A stretch of DNA of 64,000 bases, taken from positions 4,650,001-4,714,000 of the forward strand of contig NZ_LT607410.1 in assembly GCF_900091515.1 (NCBI RefSeq), written 5' to 3'. The position numbers were made by a program, and so were the translations under genes. Of the stretch, positions 44,056 to 52,484 are shown piece after piece. Within the stretch, counting starts at the first letter, position 1. Every line of letters starts with the position of its first letter. The notes beneath the pieces are model-generated. The model did no database searches. It had not been told where the DNA came from and saw only the letters and a list, made by a program, of their open reading frames with translations. The stretch is from Micromonospora purpureochromogenes (GTDB lineage: Bacteria > Actinomycetota > Actinomycetes > Mycobacteriales > Micromonosporaceae).

Positions 44056-45228
44056 ATGGACTTCTCACTGACCGACGAGGAGCGGGCGGTCCGCGACACC
44101 GTCCGGTCGTTCATCACCCGCGAGGTGATGCCGCTGGAACAGGAGGTGCTGCGCCGCGAGCGCGCGCACCAGCCCGGCGTGACCCGCGACGAGTTGCGCG
44201 AGCTCCAGCAGAAGGCGAAGAAGTTCGGCTTCTGGGGGCTGGCCACCCCCGAGGAGTACGGCGGGATGGACCTGCCCGCGGTCATGCAGTCGCTGATCTG
44301 GACGGAGCTGGGGCGCACCTTCGTGCCGTTCCGGTTCGGCGGCGAGGCCGACAACATCCTCTTCCACGCCACCGAGGAGCAGAAGCGCGAGTTCCTGCTG
44401 CCCACCATCGAGGGCGAGCGGATCTCCTGCTTCGCCATCACCGAGCCGGGCGCCGGGTCGGACGCGGCGAACATCCGGCTGGCCGCCCGGCGCGACGGCG
44501 ACGACTGGATCCTCGACGGCGAGAAGACCTTCATCACCAACGGCAACGACGCCGACTTCGCCATCGTGGTCGCGGTGACCGACCGGGAGAAGGGCGCCCG
44601 CAACGGCGGGGCGACCGCGTTCCTGGTGGACCGGGCGATGGGCTGGCGCTCGGAGTTCATCCAGACGATGGGCGAGGGCGGGCCGGCGTCACTGATCTTC
44701 GACGGCGTACGGGTGCCGCACCGCAACATCCTCGGCGAGATCGGCCAGGGCTTCACGCTGGGCATGGAGTGGATCGGCAAGGGCCGCTACACCATCCCCT
44801 CGCACGCCATCGGCATCGCCGAGCGGGCGTTGCAGATGGCCATCGACTACGCCAACACCCGGGAGACCTTCGGCGCGAAGATCGGCACCAACCAGGCCAT
44901 CCAGTGGATGATCGCCGATTCCGAGACCGAGCTGGAGGCGGCCCGCTGGCTGGTGCTGCGCTCCGCCTGGACGGTCGACCAGGGCATGGACCCCCGGCAC
45001 GCATCCTCGATGGGCAAGCTCTACGGCGCCGGCATGGTCAACCGGGTGGTGGACCGGGTGCTCCAGATCCACGGCGGCATGGGCTACACCCGCGAACTGC
45101 CGGTCGAGCGCTGGTACCGGCAGGTGCGGCTCTACCGGATCTTCGAGGGCACCGACGAGATGCAGCGGCTGATCATCTCGCGGGACCTGCTGCGCGGGTA
45201 CACGAAGATCGGCGGTCACCTGGCCTGA
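44056..45228 (+). CDS. Acyl-CoA dehydrogenase
   Basis: This 390-residue flavoprotein catalyses alpha-beta dehydrogenation of an acyl-CoA. Family motifs are FAITEPGAGSDAANI (FAD/acyl-CoA contact), the central beta domain (ILDGEKTFITNGNDADF) and the C-terminal RIFEGTDEMQR with the position of the catalytic Glu in FEGT. ATG 44056 is the start. It is divergent from the TetR gene and shares an operator with the alcohol/aldehyde dehydrogenase operon, suggesting one catabolic route from alcohol through acid to acyl-CoA; no CoA ligase is present. Confidence 0.93.
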   Translation: MDFSLTDEERAVRDTVRSFITREVMPLEQEVLRRERAHQPGVTRDELRELQQKAKKFGFWGLATPEEYGGMDLPAVMQSLIWTELGRTFVPFRFGGEADNILFHATEEQKREFLLPTIEGERISCFAITEPGAGSDAANIRLAARRDGDDWILDGEKTFITNGNDADFAIVVAVTDREKGARNGGATAFLVDRAMGWRSEFIQTMGEGGPASLIFDGVRVPHRNILGEIGQGFTLGMEWIGKGRYTIPSHAIGIAERALQMAIDYANTRETFGAKIGTNQAIQWMIADSETELEAARWLVLRSAWTVDQGMDPRHASSMGKLYGAGMVNRVVDRVLQIHGGMGYTRELPVERWYRQVRLYRIFEGTDEMQRLIISRDLLRGYTKIGGHLA

Positions 45229-45335
45229 GTCCACGCCGGCTCCTCATTTTCCCGCCTGCTCCGGTCGGGCCGGCGCGGCACGCCTCAGCCGGCGGCTCGG
45301 GTCGAGGAGTTGGCGGCCCGGTGAGCCGGACTGCT

Positions 45336-45366
45336 CGGGTGGGCGGCGATGACAGCCGCCCACCCG
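45336..45366. terminator. Bidirectional hairpin terminator
   Basis: CGGGTGGGCGGC (45336-45347) pairs perfectly with 45355-45366 around a 7-base loop, between the convergent acyl-CoA dehydrogenase (+) and PLP enzyme (-) genes. Confidence 0.8.
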
Positions 45367-45375
45367 GGAGCGGGC

Positions 45376-46413
45376 TCAGCCGGTCAGCGCCGTCAGGGCG
45401 GCGTCCACATCGGCCTCGGTGGAGTACACGTGGAAGGAGGCGCGGACCCGCCCGGCGCGCACCGCCGCCCGGATTCCGGCCCGCTCCAGCCGCTGCTCGG
45501 CGTCGGGCACGTCGACGGCGACGATGGCGCTCTCCCCCGCCGGCCGACCCAGCCCGGCCAGGAACCGGTTGGCCAGCGCCACGTCGTGCGCCCGGATCGC
45601 CGGCACGCCGATCTCGGCGACCACCTCCAGTGCGGGCGCCGCGCCGACCCAGCTGAACCAGGCGGGCGAGATGTCGAATCGGCGGGCGTCGTCCGCCAGC
45701 CGCAGCGGCGGGCCGTAGTAGGAGGCGTGCGGGTCCGCGCCCGCGTACCAGCCGGCGGCGTCCGGACGCAGCCGCTCGCGCAGCTCGGGCGCCAGGTAGG
45801 CGTACGCGGAGCCGCGCGGGCCCATCAGCCACTTGTACCCGGCCACCGCCACCACGTCGGCCCGGCTCCCGTCGAACGGCAGCCAACCACACGCCTGGGT
45901 CGCGTCCACCGCGACCAGCGCACCGTGCGCCCGGGCCGCGGCCACGATCTCGTCGTACGCCGCCACGGCGCCGTCGGCGGACTGCACCAGGCTGAACGCG
46001 ACCAGATCGGTGTCGGCGTCGATCGCGTCGACCAGCCCCGTCAGCGGCACGGTGCGGACCCTGACGCCGCGCTCCTCCTGAGCCAGCCAGGGAAACAGGT
46101 TCGAGGTGAACTCGACCTCGGGGACCACCACGTTCGCGCCCGCCGGGAGGGCCGCCGCGACCGGTGCGAGGAGCTGGGACACGGCCGCGCCGACCGCCAC
46201 GTCCCCGGCCGGTACGCCGACCAGGCCGGCGAACGCGGCCCGGGCCCGGTCCACCGACTGCCCCCAGCCCTCCCAGGAGCTGCTTCCGGTCCGCCAGTCG
46301 GCCAGCGCCTCCTGCAATGCCGTCCAGGCCGGCTCGGGCGGGAGCCCGTAGGAGGCGGTGTTCAACCAGCCGGGCTCCGGCTTCCACAACTGCTGCGCCT
46401 GCTCGATGTTCAC
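45376..46413 (-). CDS. Aminotransferase class V-fold PLP enzyme (cysteine desulfurase-like)
   Basis: This 345-residue PLP-dependent enzyme belongs to the class V group. The PLP lysine lies in AVAGYKWLMGPRG, preceded by ALVAVDATQACGW with the Asp that contacts the cofactor; LNTASYGLPP is an N-terminal substrate-side motif. It lacks an obvious mobile-loop catalytic Cys of true desulfurases, so a desulfurase role is not assured; ergothioneine-type C-S lyase and related activities are possible. GTG 46413 gives VNIEQAQQLW. No sulphur-metabolism partner adjoins. Confidence 0.82.
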   Translation of the reverse strand: MNIEQAQQLWKPEPGWLNTASYGLPPEPAWTALQEALADWRTGSSSWEGWGQSVDRARAAFAGLVGVPAGDVAVGAAVSQLLAPVAAALPAGANVVVPEVEFTSNLFPWLAQEERGVRVRTVPLTGLVDAIDADTDLVAFSLVQSADGAVAAYDEIVAAARAHGALVAVDATQACGWLPFDGSRADVVAVAGYKWLMGPRGSAYAYLAPELRERLRPDAAGWYAGADPHASYYGPPLRLADDARRFDISPAWFSWVGAAPALEVVAEIGVPAIRAHDVALANRFLAGLGRPAGESAIVAVDVPDAEQRLERAGIRAAVRAGRVRASFHVYSTEADVDAALTALTG

Positions 46414-46553
46414 CCCACCGACGCTAGGCGGGGTGGCCTCGGATGGGCACGGCCAATCGGCGACCGGCGGCCTGCGGCACATCGGCACGCACCCTGTCCT
46501 CGTCGTAGCCGCCGGATCGACAGCTCTCGCGCGGCTCTCAAGACCGCCTCCGC

Positions 46554-47033
46554 TCACCGCCTCGCCGACGCCGCGCTCGCGGGACAACCGCTCGCCTGGC
46601 TCACTCCACCCGCTCCGCCCTCCTGGACGGCGTCGAGGTGAAGAGGTAGGACCAGCGCGGTGGAGACCGCCAGCTCCCGATCGAGTGCCTCGTGGCGGGG
46701 GACGAAGGCCATTGCTCCGCCCTCGCCGATCACCACGTCCTCCTGGCGCGCGTTCGTACTGCCGCCCAAGACGTGGACCGTGACCGTGTGCGGAAAGCCG
46801 TCCTCGTACGGGCGCGGGCCGGTCCAGAAAAGGTGCAGCTCACCGGCGGTCAGGCCGGTCTCCTCCAGCAGTTCCCGGCGGGCGGCCTCCTCCGGCGTCT
46901 CGCCAGGTTCGAGGTGGCCGCCGGGCAGGCTCCACTGGTTCGGCGAGGCCGAGGTGTGCGCGTCGCGGTGCTGCAGAAGGATCGCTCCCGAGGGGTCGAC
47001 GAGCAGCACGAGCGCCACGTCATAGCTTGCCAT
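46554..47033 (-). CDS. Nudix hydrolase
   Basis: This 159-residue Nudix protein has the complete box G-x5-E-x7-REUxEExGU in GGHLEPGETPEEAARRELLEETGL. It hydrolyses nucleoside diphosphate derivatives or removes oxidised nucleotides; the substrate is unknown. ATG 47033 (MASYDVALVLL) was chosen, as the upstream extension would cross the operators of the divergent operon. The C-terminal ~20 residues (GGAGGVSQASGCP...) look unconserved. Confidence 0.88.
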   Translation of the reverse strand: MASYDVALVLLVDPSGAILLQHRDAHTSASPNQWSLPGGHLEPGETPEEAARRELLEETGLTAGELHLFWTGPRPYEDGFPHTVTVHVLGGSTNARQEDVVIGEGGAMAFVPRHEALDRELAVSTALVLPLHLDAVQEGGAGGVSQASGCPASAASARR

Positions 47034-47104
47034 CGCGAAATCGTGCCACGCCGGGTTGCCTCCCGCGCTCCCGTGCGCGGCCCAGCCACCCCCTCCGCCA
47101 ACAT

Positions 47105-47164
47105 GCAACCAATGGTTGCGCAACGCCGGGTGGTCGGCTAGCGTGATGTGCAACCAACGGTTGC
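47105..47164. promoter_or_regulatory. Twin operators GCAACC-N3-GGTTGC, 45 bp apart
   Basis: GCAACC-AAT-GGTTGC (47105-47119) and GCAACC-AAC-GGTTGC (47150-47164) lie in the divergent gap between the Nudix and SRPBCC genes. Their centres are 45 bases apart. The SRPBCC operon encodes an ArsR regulator, the probable binder. Confidence 0.7.
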
Positions 47165-47184
47165 ATATCAAGAGGTGGCAGAGC

Positions 47185-47637
47185 ATGGAGTACGCCAGCA
47201 TCGAACGAGAGATCCACGTCGACGCCTCGCCGGAGGTGGTCTTCGAGGTCGTCAGCAGCCCCGAGCACATCTCGGAATGGTGGACCGACGATGCCGCCTT
47301 CGAGGCGACTCCCGGCACGGTCGGTGAGCTCGTCTGGGGTGACCGGGCACAGGTCGTCCCGATGGTCGTGGTGGACGCCGAGCCTCCTCGACTGTTCTCG
47401 TTCCGCTGGTGTCATCCCGAGGGCAAGGTCGACGACCGGGCCACCTCGCTGCTGGTCACCTTCGAGCTCACCCCGTCGGGCACGGGCACCAGGATCCGGC
47501 TCACCGAGACCGGGTTCCGGGAGATGGGTTGGGAGGCCGCGAAGCTGGAGGAGCAGTACCGCGACCACGTCGCCGGCTGGGACACCTTCGTCCCCCGACT
47601 CGGGGAGTACCTCGCCCGGCTGGTCTCGACCCGGTGA
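47185..47637 (+). CDS. SRPBCC-domain (AHSA1/START-like) protein
   Basis: This 150-residue protein has the SRPBCC pocket fold: REIHVDASPEVVFEVVSSPEHISEWW at the start, a beta sheet ending LVTFELTPSGTGTRIRLTETGF, and a long C-terminal helix with GWDTFVPRLGEYLA. Such proteins bind hydrophobic ligands. ATG 47185 has AGAGG about 9 bases upstream. The stop overlaps the ArsR start as GTGA, a widely seen SRPBCC-ArsR pairing. Confidence 0.9.
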   Translation: MEYASIEREIHVDASPEVVFEVVSSPEHISEWWTDDAAFEATPGTVGELVWGDRAQVVPMVVVDAEPPRLFSFRWCHPEGKVDDRATSLLVTFELTPSGTGTRIRLTETGFREMGWEAAKLEEQYRDHVAGWDTFVPRLGEYLARLVSTR

Positions 47638-47987
47638 CCGCCGCCGTCGACGACGACCTGTGGTCGGCGGTGGGGGATCCGACCCGTCGGCGGATGCTCG
47701 ACCTGCTTCTGGCCGACGGCGACGGCACGGCCACCAGCCTCAGTGAGCGGCTGCCCGTGACGCGGCAGGCCATCGCGAAACACCTCGGCGTGCTCGACCG
47801 GGTGGGCCTGGTGCGCTCCGCCCCCGCCGGGCGCGAGCGAAGGTACCGGGTGGACGAGGCGCAGCTCGCCCGGGCAGTCGCGCAACTGTCCTCGGTCGGA
47901 GCGGCGTGGGACGCCCGGCTCCTGCGCATCAAGCGGATCGCCGAGGCTGTCCAGCGCACGAAGGACCAGCGCGGCATCCAGCAGTGA
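47634..47987 (+). CDS. ArsR-family regulator paired with SRPBCC protein
   Basis: This 117-residue winged-helix protein starts VTAAVDDDLWSAVGDPTRRRMLDLLL, with the recognition helix RLPVTRQAIAKHLGVLDRVGLV and wing GRERRYRV. No metal-site cysteines are visible. GTG 47634 overlaps the stop of the preceding gene. It is likely to act on the twin GCAACC-N3-GGTTGC sites upstream of its own operon, possibly controlling the divergent Nudix gene too. Confidence 0.9.
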   Translation: MTAAVDDDLWSAVGDPTRRRMLDLLLADGDGTATSLSERLPVTRQAIAKHLGVLDRVGLVRSAPAGRERRYRVDEAQLARAVAQLSSVGAAWDARLLRIKRIAEAVQRTKDQRGIQQ

Positions 47988-48033
47988 CGTCATGAGAGTC
48001 ATCCGAAAACCGACACCGGAGAGAAGATCGAAC

Positions 48034-48477
48034 ATGGTGGACATCCTGCACAAAGTCGGAATCCCGTCGTCCACGGCCGAGGTCTACACGGCTCTGACCA
48101 CCGTCGAGGGACTTGCCGGCTGGTGGACGACCAACACCCGGGGCGTCGGCGACCGCCTCGGCGGCGTGCTCCAGTTCCGGTTCGCCGCCGGCGGATTCGA
48201 CATGAAGGTCCTCGAGCTCGACCCCGGCAGGCGCGTGCTGTGGGAGGTGGTCGACGGACCCGACGAGTGGATCGGCACACACGTGGACTGGCGCCTTGCC
48301 CAGGTCGACGACTACGCCGTCGTGCTCTTCAGCCACCGGGGCTGGAAGGAGCCGGTGGATTTCATGCACCACTGCAGCACCAAGTGGGCGGTCTACCTGC
48401 TGAGCCTGAAGTCGTTGATCGAGACCGGAAAGGGCGCTCCGCATCCGCACGACGTCAAGATCGACAGCTGGGACTGA
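48034..48477 (+). CDS. SRPBCC-domain protein, second copy of the operon
   Basis: This 147-residue SRPBCC protein (IPSSTAEVYTALTTVEGLAGWWTTNTRG, VLWEVVDGPDEWIGTHVDWRL, WAVYLLSLKSLIETGKGAPHP) resembles the family found beside ArsR regulators. ATG 48034 has GGAG 10 bases upstream. It follows arsR by 46 bases and ends the operon before a strong hairpin. Ligand unknown. Confidence 0.87.
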   Translation: MVDILHKVGIPSSTAEVYTALTTVEGLAGWWTTNTRGVGDRLGGVLQFRFAAGGFDMKVLELDPGRRVLWEVVDGPDEWIGTHVDWRLAQVDDYAVVLFSHRGWKEPVDFMHHCSTKWAVYLLSLKSLIETGKGAPHPHDVKIDSWD

Positions 48478-48523
48478 GGGTCCGCTCGGTCCTGACGGGT
48501 CTCGCACCGGCGCGAAGCCACGA

Positions 48524-48564
48524 CGCCACCTCCACCGGCAGCGATGCTGTCGGTGGAGGTGGCG
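48524..48564. terminator. 19-bp bidirectional hairpin terminator
   Basis: Arms 48524-48542 and 48546-48564 pair with a single G-T wobble around a 3-base loop. They separate the SRPBCC operon (+) from dctA (-). Confidence 0.85.
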
Positions 48565-48599
48565 CCGGCGCGGCCCCTGGTGGTTCCGCGACGGCGGCG

Positions 48600-49991
48600 T
48601 CAGGCTGGTACGCCGGCCGGGGCGGTCGAGTCGTCGGCCGGCCGCCGGGTGGCGGGCTCGCCCTCGTCGGCGTCCTCATCGAGCATGGTCGACTCGTCGA
48701 ACGGGTCGTCGCCGCGCAGCACCCGACCGGCCTTGTCCCGGTCGAACTCCCCCGTCCAGGTCCCGACCAGCACGGTCGCGACCGCGTTGCCGGCGAAGTT
48801 GGTCAGCGCCCGCGCCTCCGACATGAACCGGTCGATCCCCACGATCAGACCGACCCCGTCGACCAGGTCCGGACGGTGTGACTGGAGCCCACCGGCAAGC
48901 GTGGCCAGCCCGGCACCCGTCACCCCGGCAGCACCCTTCGACGCGATGACCATGAACAGCAGCAGCGACACCTGCTCGCCGATCGACAGCGGCTTGCCCA
49001 GCGCGTCGGCGATGAACAGCGACGCCATGGTCAGGTAGATCGCCGTGCCGTCCAGGTTGAACGAGTACCCGGTCGGCACCGTGATGCCGACCACCGACCT
49101 GCTCACCCCGACGTGCTCCATCTTGGCGATCAGCCGCGGCAGCGCCGACTCCGAGGACGAGGTCGACAGGATCAGCAGGAACTCCCGGCCCAGGTAGCGC
49201 AGCAGCGAGAAGATCGGGATCCGGGCCACGAACCACAGCAGCGCACCCAGCACCACCAGCACGAAGATCAGACAGGTCGCGTAGAAGCCGAGCATGATCT
49301 GCGCCAGGCTCTTCAGCGCGTCCATCCCGGTGGCGCCGACCACGGCGGCGATGGCGCCGAACGCGCCGATCGGGGCCAGCCACATGATCATGGCGAGCAC
49401 CTTGAAGACCACCCGCTGGAGCAGGCCCACGGCGTTCAGCACCGGCTCGCCGCGCCGGCCCAGGCTCTGCACGGCGAAGCCGACCAGCAGCGCCACGAGC
49501 AGCGTCTGGAGCACCTCCCCCTCGGTCAGCGCGGAGAAGAGCGTGGTCGGGATGACTCCGAGCAGGAAGTCGACGGTCCCCCCGGCCTCGTCGCCGGCGG
49601 CGGCCTTGCCCGAGCCGGCGAGGTCCTGCCCCAGGTCGAGCCCCGAGCCGGGGTGGATGAGGTTGCCGACCACCAGGCCGATGGCGAGCGCGACGGTCGA
49701 CATGACCAGGAAGTAGCCGAGGGCGAGGCCGCCGACCTTGCCGACCTTCGCCGCCTGCCGGACCGAGCCGACGCCGAGCACGATGGTGCAGAAGATGACC
49801 GGGCTGATCATCATTTTGATCAGGTTGACGAAGCCGGTTCCGAGCGGCTTGAGTTCCTTGCCGACCTCGGGAGCGGCGAGGCCGACCACGACGCCGGCCA
49901 GCACGGCGACGATGACGGCCAGGTAGAGGTACCGGGTACGGTCCCGACGGACCGGGGGTGACGGTGTGGCGGTGGATGTGGTGGTGTCCAT
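48600..49991 (-). CDS. dctA: C4-dicarboxylate:cation symporter (DctA/DAACS family)
   Basis: This 463-residue membrane carrier imports succinate, fumarate or malate with protons or sodium. Family motifs include LKPLGTGFVNLIKMMISPVIFCTIVLG, the re-entrant loop STSSSESALPR and SFNLDGTAIYLTM. Eight membrane helices are expected. ATG 49991 is the start. A divergent CitA/CitB-type sensor kinase and regulator lie 115 bases away and probably control it in response to external dicarboxylate. Confidence 0.92.
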   Translation of the reverse strand: MDTTTSTATPSPPVRRDRTRYLYLAVIVAVLAGVVVGLAAPEVGKELKPLGTGFVNLIKMMISPVIFCTIVLGVGSVRQAAKVGKVGGLALGYFLVMSTVALAIGLVVGNLIHPGSGLDLGQDLAGSGKAAAGDEAGGTVDFLLGVIPTTLFSALTEGEVLQTLLVALLVGFAVQSLGRRGEPVLNAVGLLQRVVFKVLAMIMWLAPIGAFGAIAAVVGATGMDALKSLAQIMLGFYATCLIFVLVVLGALLWFVARIPIFSLLRYLGREFLLILSTSSSESALPRLIAKMEHVGVSRSVVGITVPTGYSFNLDGTAIYLTMASLFIADALGKPLSIGEQVSLLLFMVIASKGAAGVTGAGLATLAGGLQSHRPDLVDGVGLIVGIDRFMSEARALTNFAGNAVATVLVGTWTGEFDRDKAGRVLRGDDPFDESTMLDEDADEGEPATRRPADDSTAPAGVPA

Positions 49992-50105
49992 GTCGACAAT
50001 GTGAAGCGCGTCTCACCACAAGGCAGCCTTGCGGTCATTCTGTTCATCCCGTCGGAGCACGCGCGACCCGTGTCGGTGACGACGGCGCGGACGAGGAGGG
50101 GAAAC

Positions 50106-51692
50106 ATGGCCCGGCGGCAGTGGAGCATCGCGGGGCAACTGTTCGCCCTCCAGGCCGTGGTGGTGACCCTGCTCGTCCTGGCCGGCGCCGCCGGGGCCGT
50201 CTGGCTGGCCCGCAGCGACTCCCGGCAGGCGGCGCAGGAGGAGGTGCTCGCGGTGGCGCAGACCGTCGCCCGCTCTCCCGACGTCCGTGCGGCGCTGCGT
50301 ACGGCCGACCCCAGCGCGGCCCTCCAGCCGTACGCGGAGTCCACCCGGGTGGCGACCGGCACCGACTTCGTGGTGGTGATGGCGCCCGACCGCACCCGTT
50401 ACTCGCACCCGCACCCGAAGCGGATCGGTCAGCCGTTCGTCGGCGACATCGCGCCGGCTCTGGCCGGCCGGCCGTTCACCACCACCAACGTGGGCACGCT
50501 CGGCGAGTCGGTGCGCGCGGTGGTGCCGGTGTACGACGACGAGCGGATCGTCGGCCTGGTCTCGGTCGGCATCACCACCGAGGCGATCGATCGCAAGCTG
50601 CTCGGCCAGTGGCCGGTGCTGCTCGGCGTCGCCGCACCGGCGCTCGCCCTCGCGGCCACCGGCTCCTGGCTGCTCAGCCGTCGGCTCCGTCGGCAGACGC
50701 ACGGCCTCGGGCCGGCCCAGATGACCCGGATGTACGAGTACTACGACGCGGTGCTGCACTCGGTGCGGGAAGGCCTGCTGGTACTGACCACCGACCGCCG
50801 GGTGGCGTTGGTCAACGACGAGGGCCGCCGGCTGCTCGGGCTGGACGCGGACGCGCCGCTGACCGACCGGCCGGTGGCCGGGATCGACCTGCCGCCCGCG
50901 GTGGCCGAGCTGCTGACGTCGGCCCGGGACGCTCGCGACGAGCCCGTCCTGGCCGGTGACCGGGTGCTGGTCGCCAACCAGCGGACCGCCCGCTTCGAGG
51001 GCATCGCGCTCGGCACGGTGCTCACCCTGCGCGACCAGACCGAGCTGCGCACGCTCGCCAGCGAACTCGACTCGGTACGTGCGTTGACGGAAGCGTTGCA
51101 GGCGCAGACCCACGAGTCGGCCAACCGGCTGCACACCGTGCTGACTCTCGTGGAGCTGGACCGTACCGACGAGGCGGTGCGCCTGGCCACCCGGGACCTG
51201 GCCGCGGCGCAGCAGCTCACCGACCGGGTGGTCGGCGCGGTGACCGAGCCGGCGCTGGCCGCCCTGCTGCTCGGCAAGTCCGCCCAGGCCGGTGAGCGCG
51301 GCGTGGACCTGGTGATCGACCCGGAGTGCCGGCTCGACGGCAGCCCGCTGCCCAGCGCCGACCTGCTCACCGTGGTGGGCAATCTGGTGGACAACGCGCT
51401 GGAGGCGGTCGCCGGCAACCCGCCGCCGCGGCGGGTCCAGGTCTTCGTCGGCGCGGTCGACGGCGAACTGGTGGTCCGGGTCGGTGACAACGGCCCGGGA
51501 CTGGACCCGGAGCGGGTGAACGACGCGTTCCGGCGCGGCTGGTCCACCAAGAGCGCCGGCCGCGGCCTCGGCCTGGCGCTGGTCGGGCAGGTGGTCCGCC
51601 GGCACGGGGGCAGCTACGAGGTCGACCGCTCGAACGACGGCGGAAGCCTGTTCACCGTCCGGCTGCCGACCGGGGGCGGCGAGGCCCGATGA
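50106..51692 (+). CDS. Sensor histidine kinase of the CitA/DcuS family
   Basis: This 528-residue kinase has helix 1 (about residues 15-35), an extracytoplasmic PAS-like sensor (residues about 40-165) with RYSHPHPKRIG, which resembles the carboxylate-binding site of CitA/DcuS, and helix 2 at about 170-190. A cytoplasmic PAS follows, then the Spo0B-like H-box with His336 in QTHESANRLH and an HATPase domain with NLVDNALEA (N box), DNGPG and GRGLGLAL. ATG 50106 has GAGGAGGGG upstream. It overlaps the response regulator by four bases. Confidence 0.93.
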   Translation: MARRQWSIAGQLFALQAVVVTLLVLAGAAGAVWLARSDSRQAAQEEVLAVAQTVARSPDVRAALRTADPSAALQPYAESTRVATGTDFVVVMAPDRTRYSHPHPKRIGQPFVGDIAPALAGRPFTTTNVGTLGESVRAVVPVYDDERIVGLVSVGITTEAIDRKLLGQWPVLLGVAAPALALAATGSWLLSRRLRRQTHGLGPAQMTRMYEYYDAVLHSVREGLLVLTTDRRVALVNDEGRRLLGLDADAPLTDRPVAGIDLPPAVAELLTSARDARDEPVLAGDRVLVANQRTARFEGIALGTVLTLRDQTELRTLASELDSVRALTEALQAQTHESANRLHTVLTLVELDRTDEAVRLATRDLAAAQQLTDRVVGAVTEPALAALLLGKSAQAGERGVDLVIDPECRLDGSPLPSADLLTVVGNLVDNALEAVAGNPPPRRVQVFVGAVDGELVVRVGDNGPGLDPERVNDAFRRGWSTKSAGRGLGLALVGQVVRRHGGSYEVDRSNDGGSLFTVRLPTGGGEAR

Positions 51693-52399
51693 ACGACATC
51701 CGGGTGCTGGTGGTCGAGGACGAGCCGTTGCTGGCCGAGGCGCACACCGCGTACACCGAGCGGGTGCCGGGTTTCGTGGTGGCCGGGGTGGCGCACACCG
51801 GCCGGGAGGCGATGGCGGCGCTGCGCCGGCGCGGCGGCGCGGACGTCGACCTGGTGCTGTTGGATTTCCGCCTGCCCGACGTGCACGGCCTGGACGTCTG
51901 CCGGGCGTTGCGAGCGGCGGGCAGCAGCGTCGACGTGCTCGCGGTGACCTCGGCCCGGGACCTGGCGGTGGTCCGTGCCGCGGTCTCCCTCGGGGTGACC
52001 CACTACCTGCTCAAGCCGTTCACCTTCGCCGCCTTCCGCGACAAGCTGGAGCGCTACGCCGACTACCGCCGGCAGGCGCTCGCCGACGGCGAGGTGGCCG
52101 CCCAGCACGAGGTGGACCGGATGTTCGCCACCCTGCGCGGTGCCGCCCCGCACACCCTGCCCAAGGGGCTGGACGTGCACACCCTGCACCGGGTGCTCTC
52201 CGCACTCGCCGACCGGCCGCGAACCACGCCTGCCGAGGCCGAGGCCGGGCTGTCCGCGACCGAGGTGAGCCGGCGCACCGGCATCTCCCGGGTGACCGCC
52301 CGCCGCTATCTGGAGTACCTGGTGACCATCGACCGGGCGGTCCGCAGCCCCCGCTACGGCACACCCGGGCGCCCCGAGGTCGAGTACCGGCCGACCTGA
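51689..52399 (+). CDS. Response regulator of the CitB/DcuR family
   Basis: This 236-residue regulator has a receiver domain with the acidic pair at Glu10-Asp11, phospho-acceptor Asp59 in LLDFRLPD and Lys109 in LLKPF. A C-terminal helix-turn-helix reads LSATEVSRRTGISRVTARRYLEYL. It pairs with the upstream kinase (ATGA overlap) and likely activates dctA for dicarboxylate uptake. Confidence 0.93.
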   Translation: MNDIRVLVVEDEPLLAEAHTAYTERVPGFVVAGVAHTGREAMAALRRRGGADVDLVLLDFRLPDVHGLDVCRALRAAGSSVDVLAVTSARDLAVVRAAVSLGVTHYLLKPFTFAAFRDKLERYADYRRQALADGEVAAQHEVDRMFATLRGAAPHTLPKGLDVHTLHRVLSALADRPRTTPAEAEAGLSATEVSRRTGISRVTARRYLEYLVTIDRAVRSPRYGTPGRPEVEYRPT

Positions 52400-52404
52400 C
52401 CGAC

Positions 52405-52484
52405 ACCCGGCCGGCTGCCGGTCGCGGTGCTCTGCGGTGGCGAGCGGCTGCCCGCCACCCTGGCGCGACGTCCCCCGGCCGGGT
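52405..52484. terminator. Nested inverted repeats between the response regulator and dnaE
   Basis: An outer 10-bp pair (52405-52414 with 52475-52484) encloses a shorter GGTGGCG stem (52436-52442 with 52453-52459). The genes converge here, so a bidirectional terminator is likely; the outer right arm touches the dnaE stop codon. Confidence 0.55.

Noticed and set aside
45376..46413. Annotation of the PLP enzyme as a true cysteine desulfurase (SufS/IscS)
   Set aside because: The class V fold is clear but no mobile-loop catalytic Cys or Fe-S assembly partner is visible, so only the broad family is claimed.
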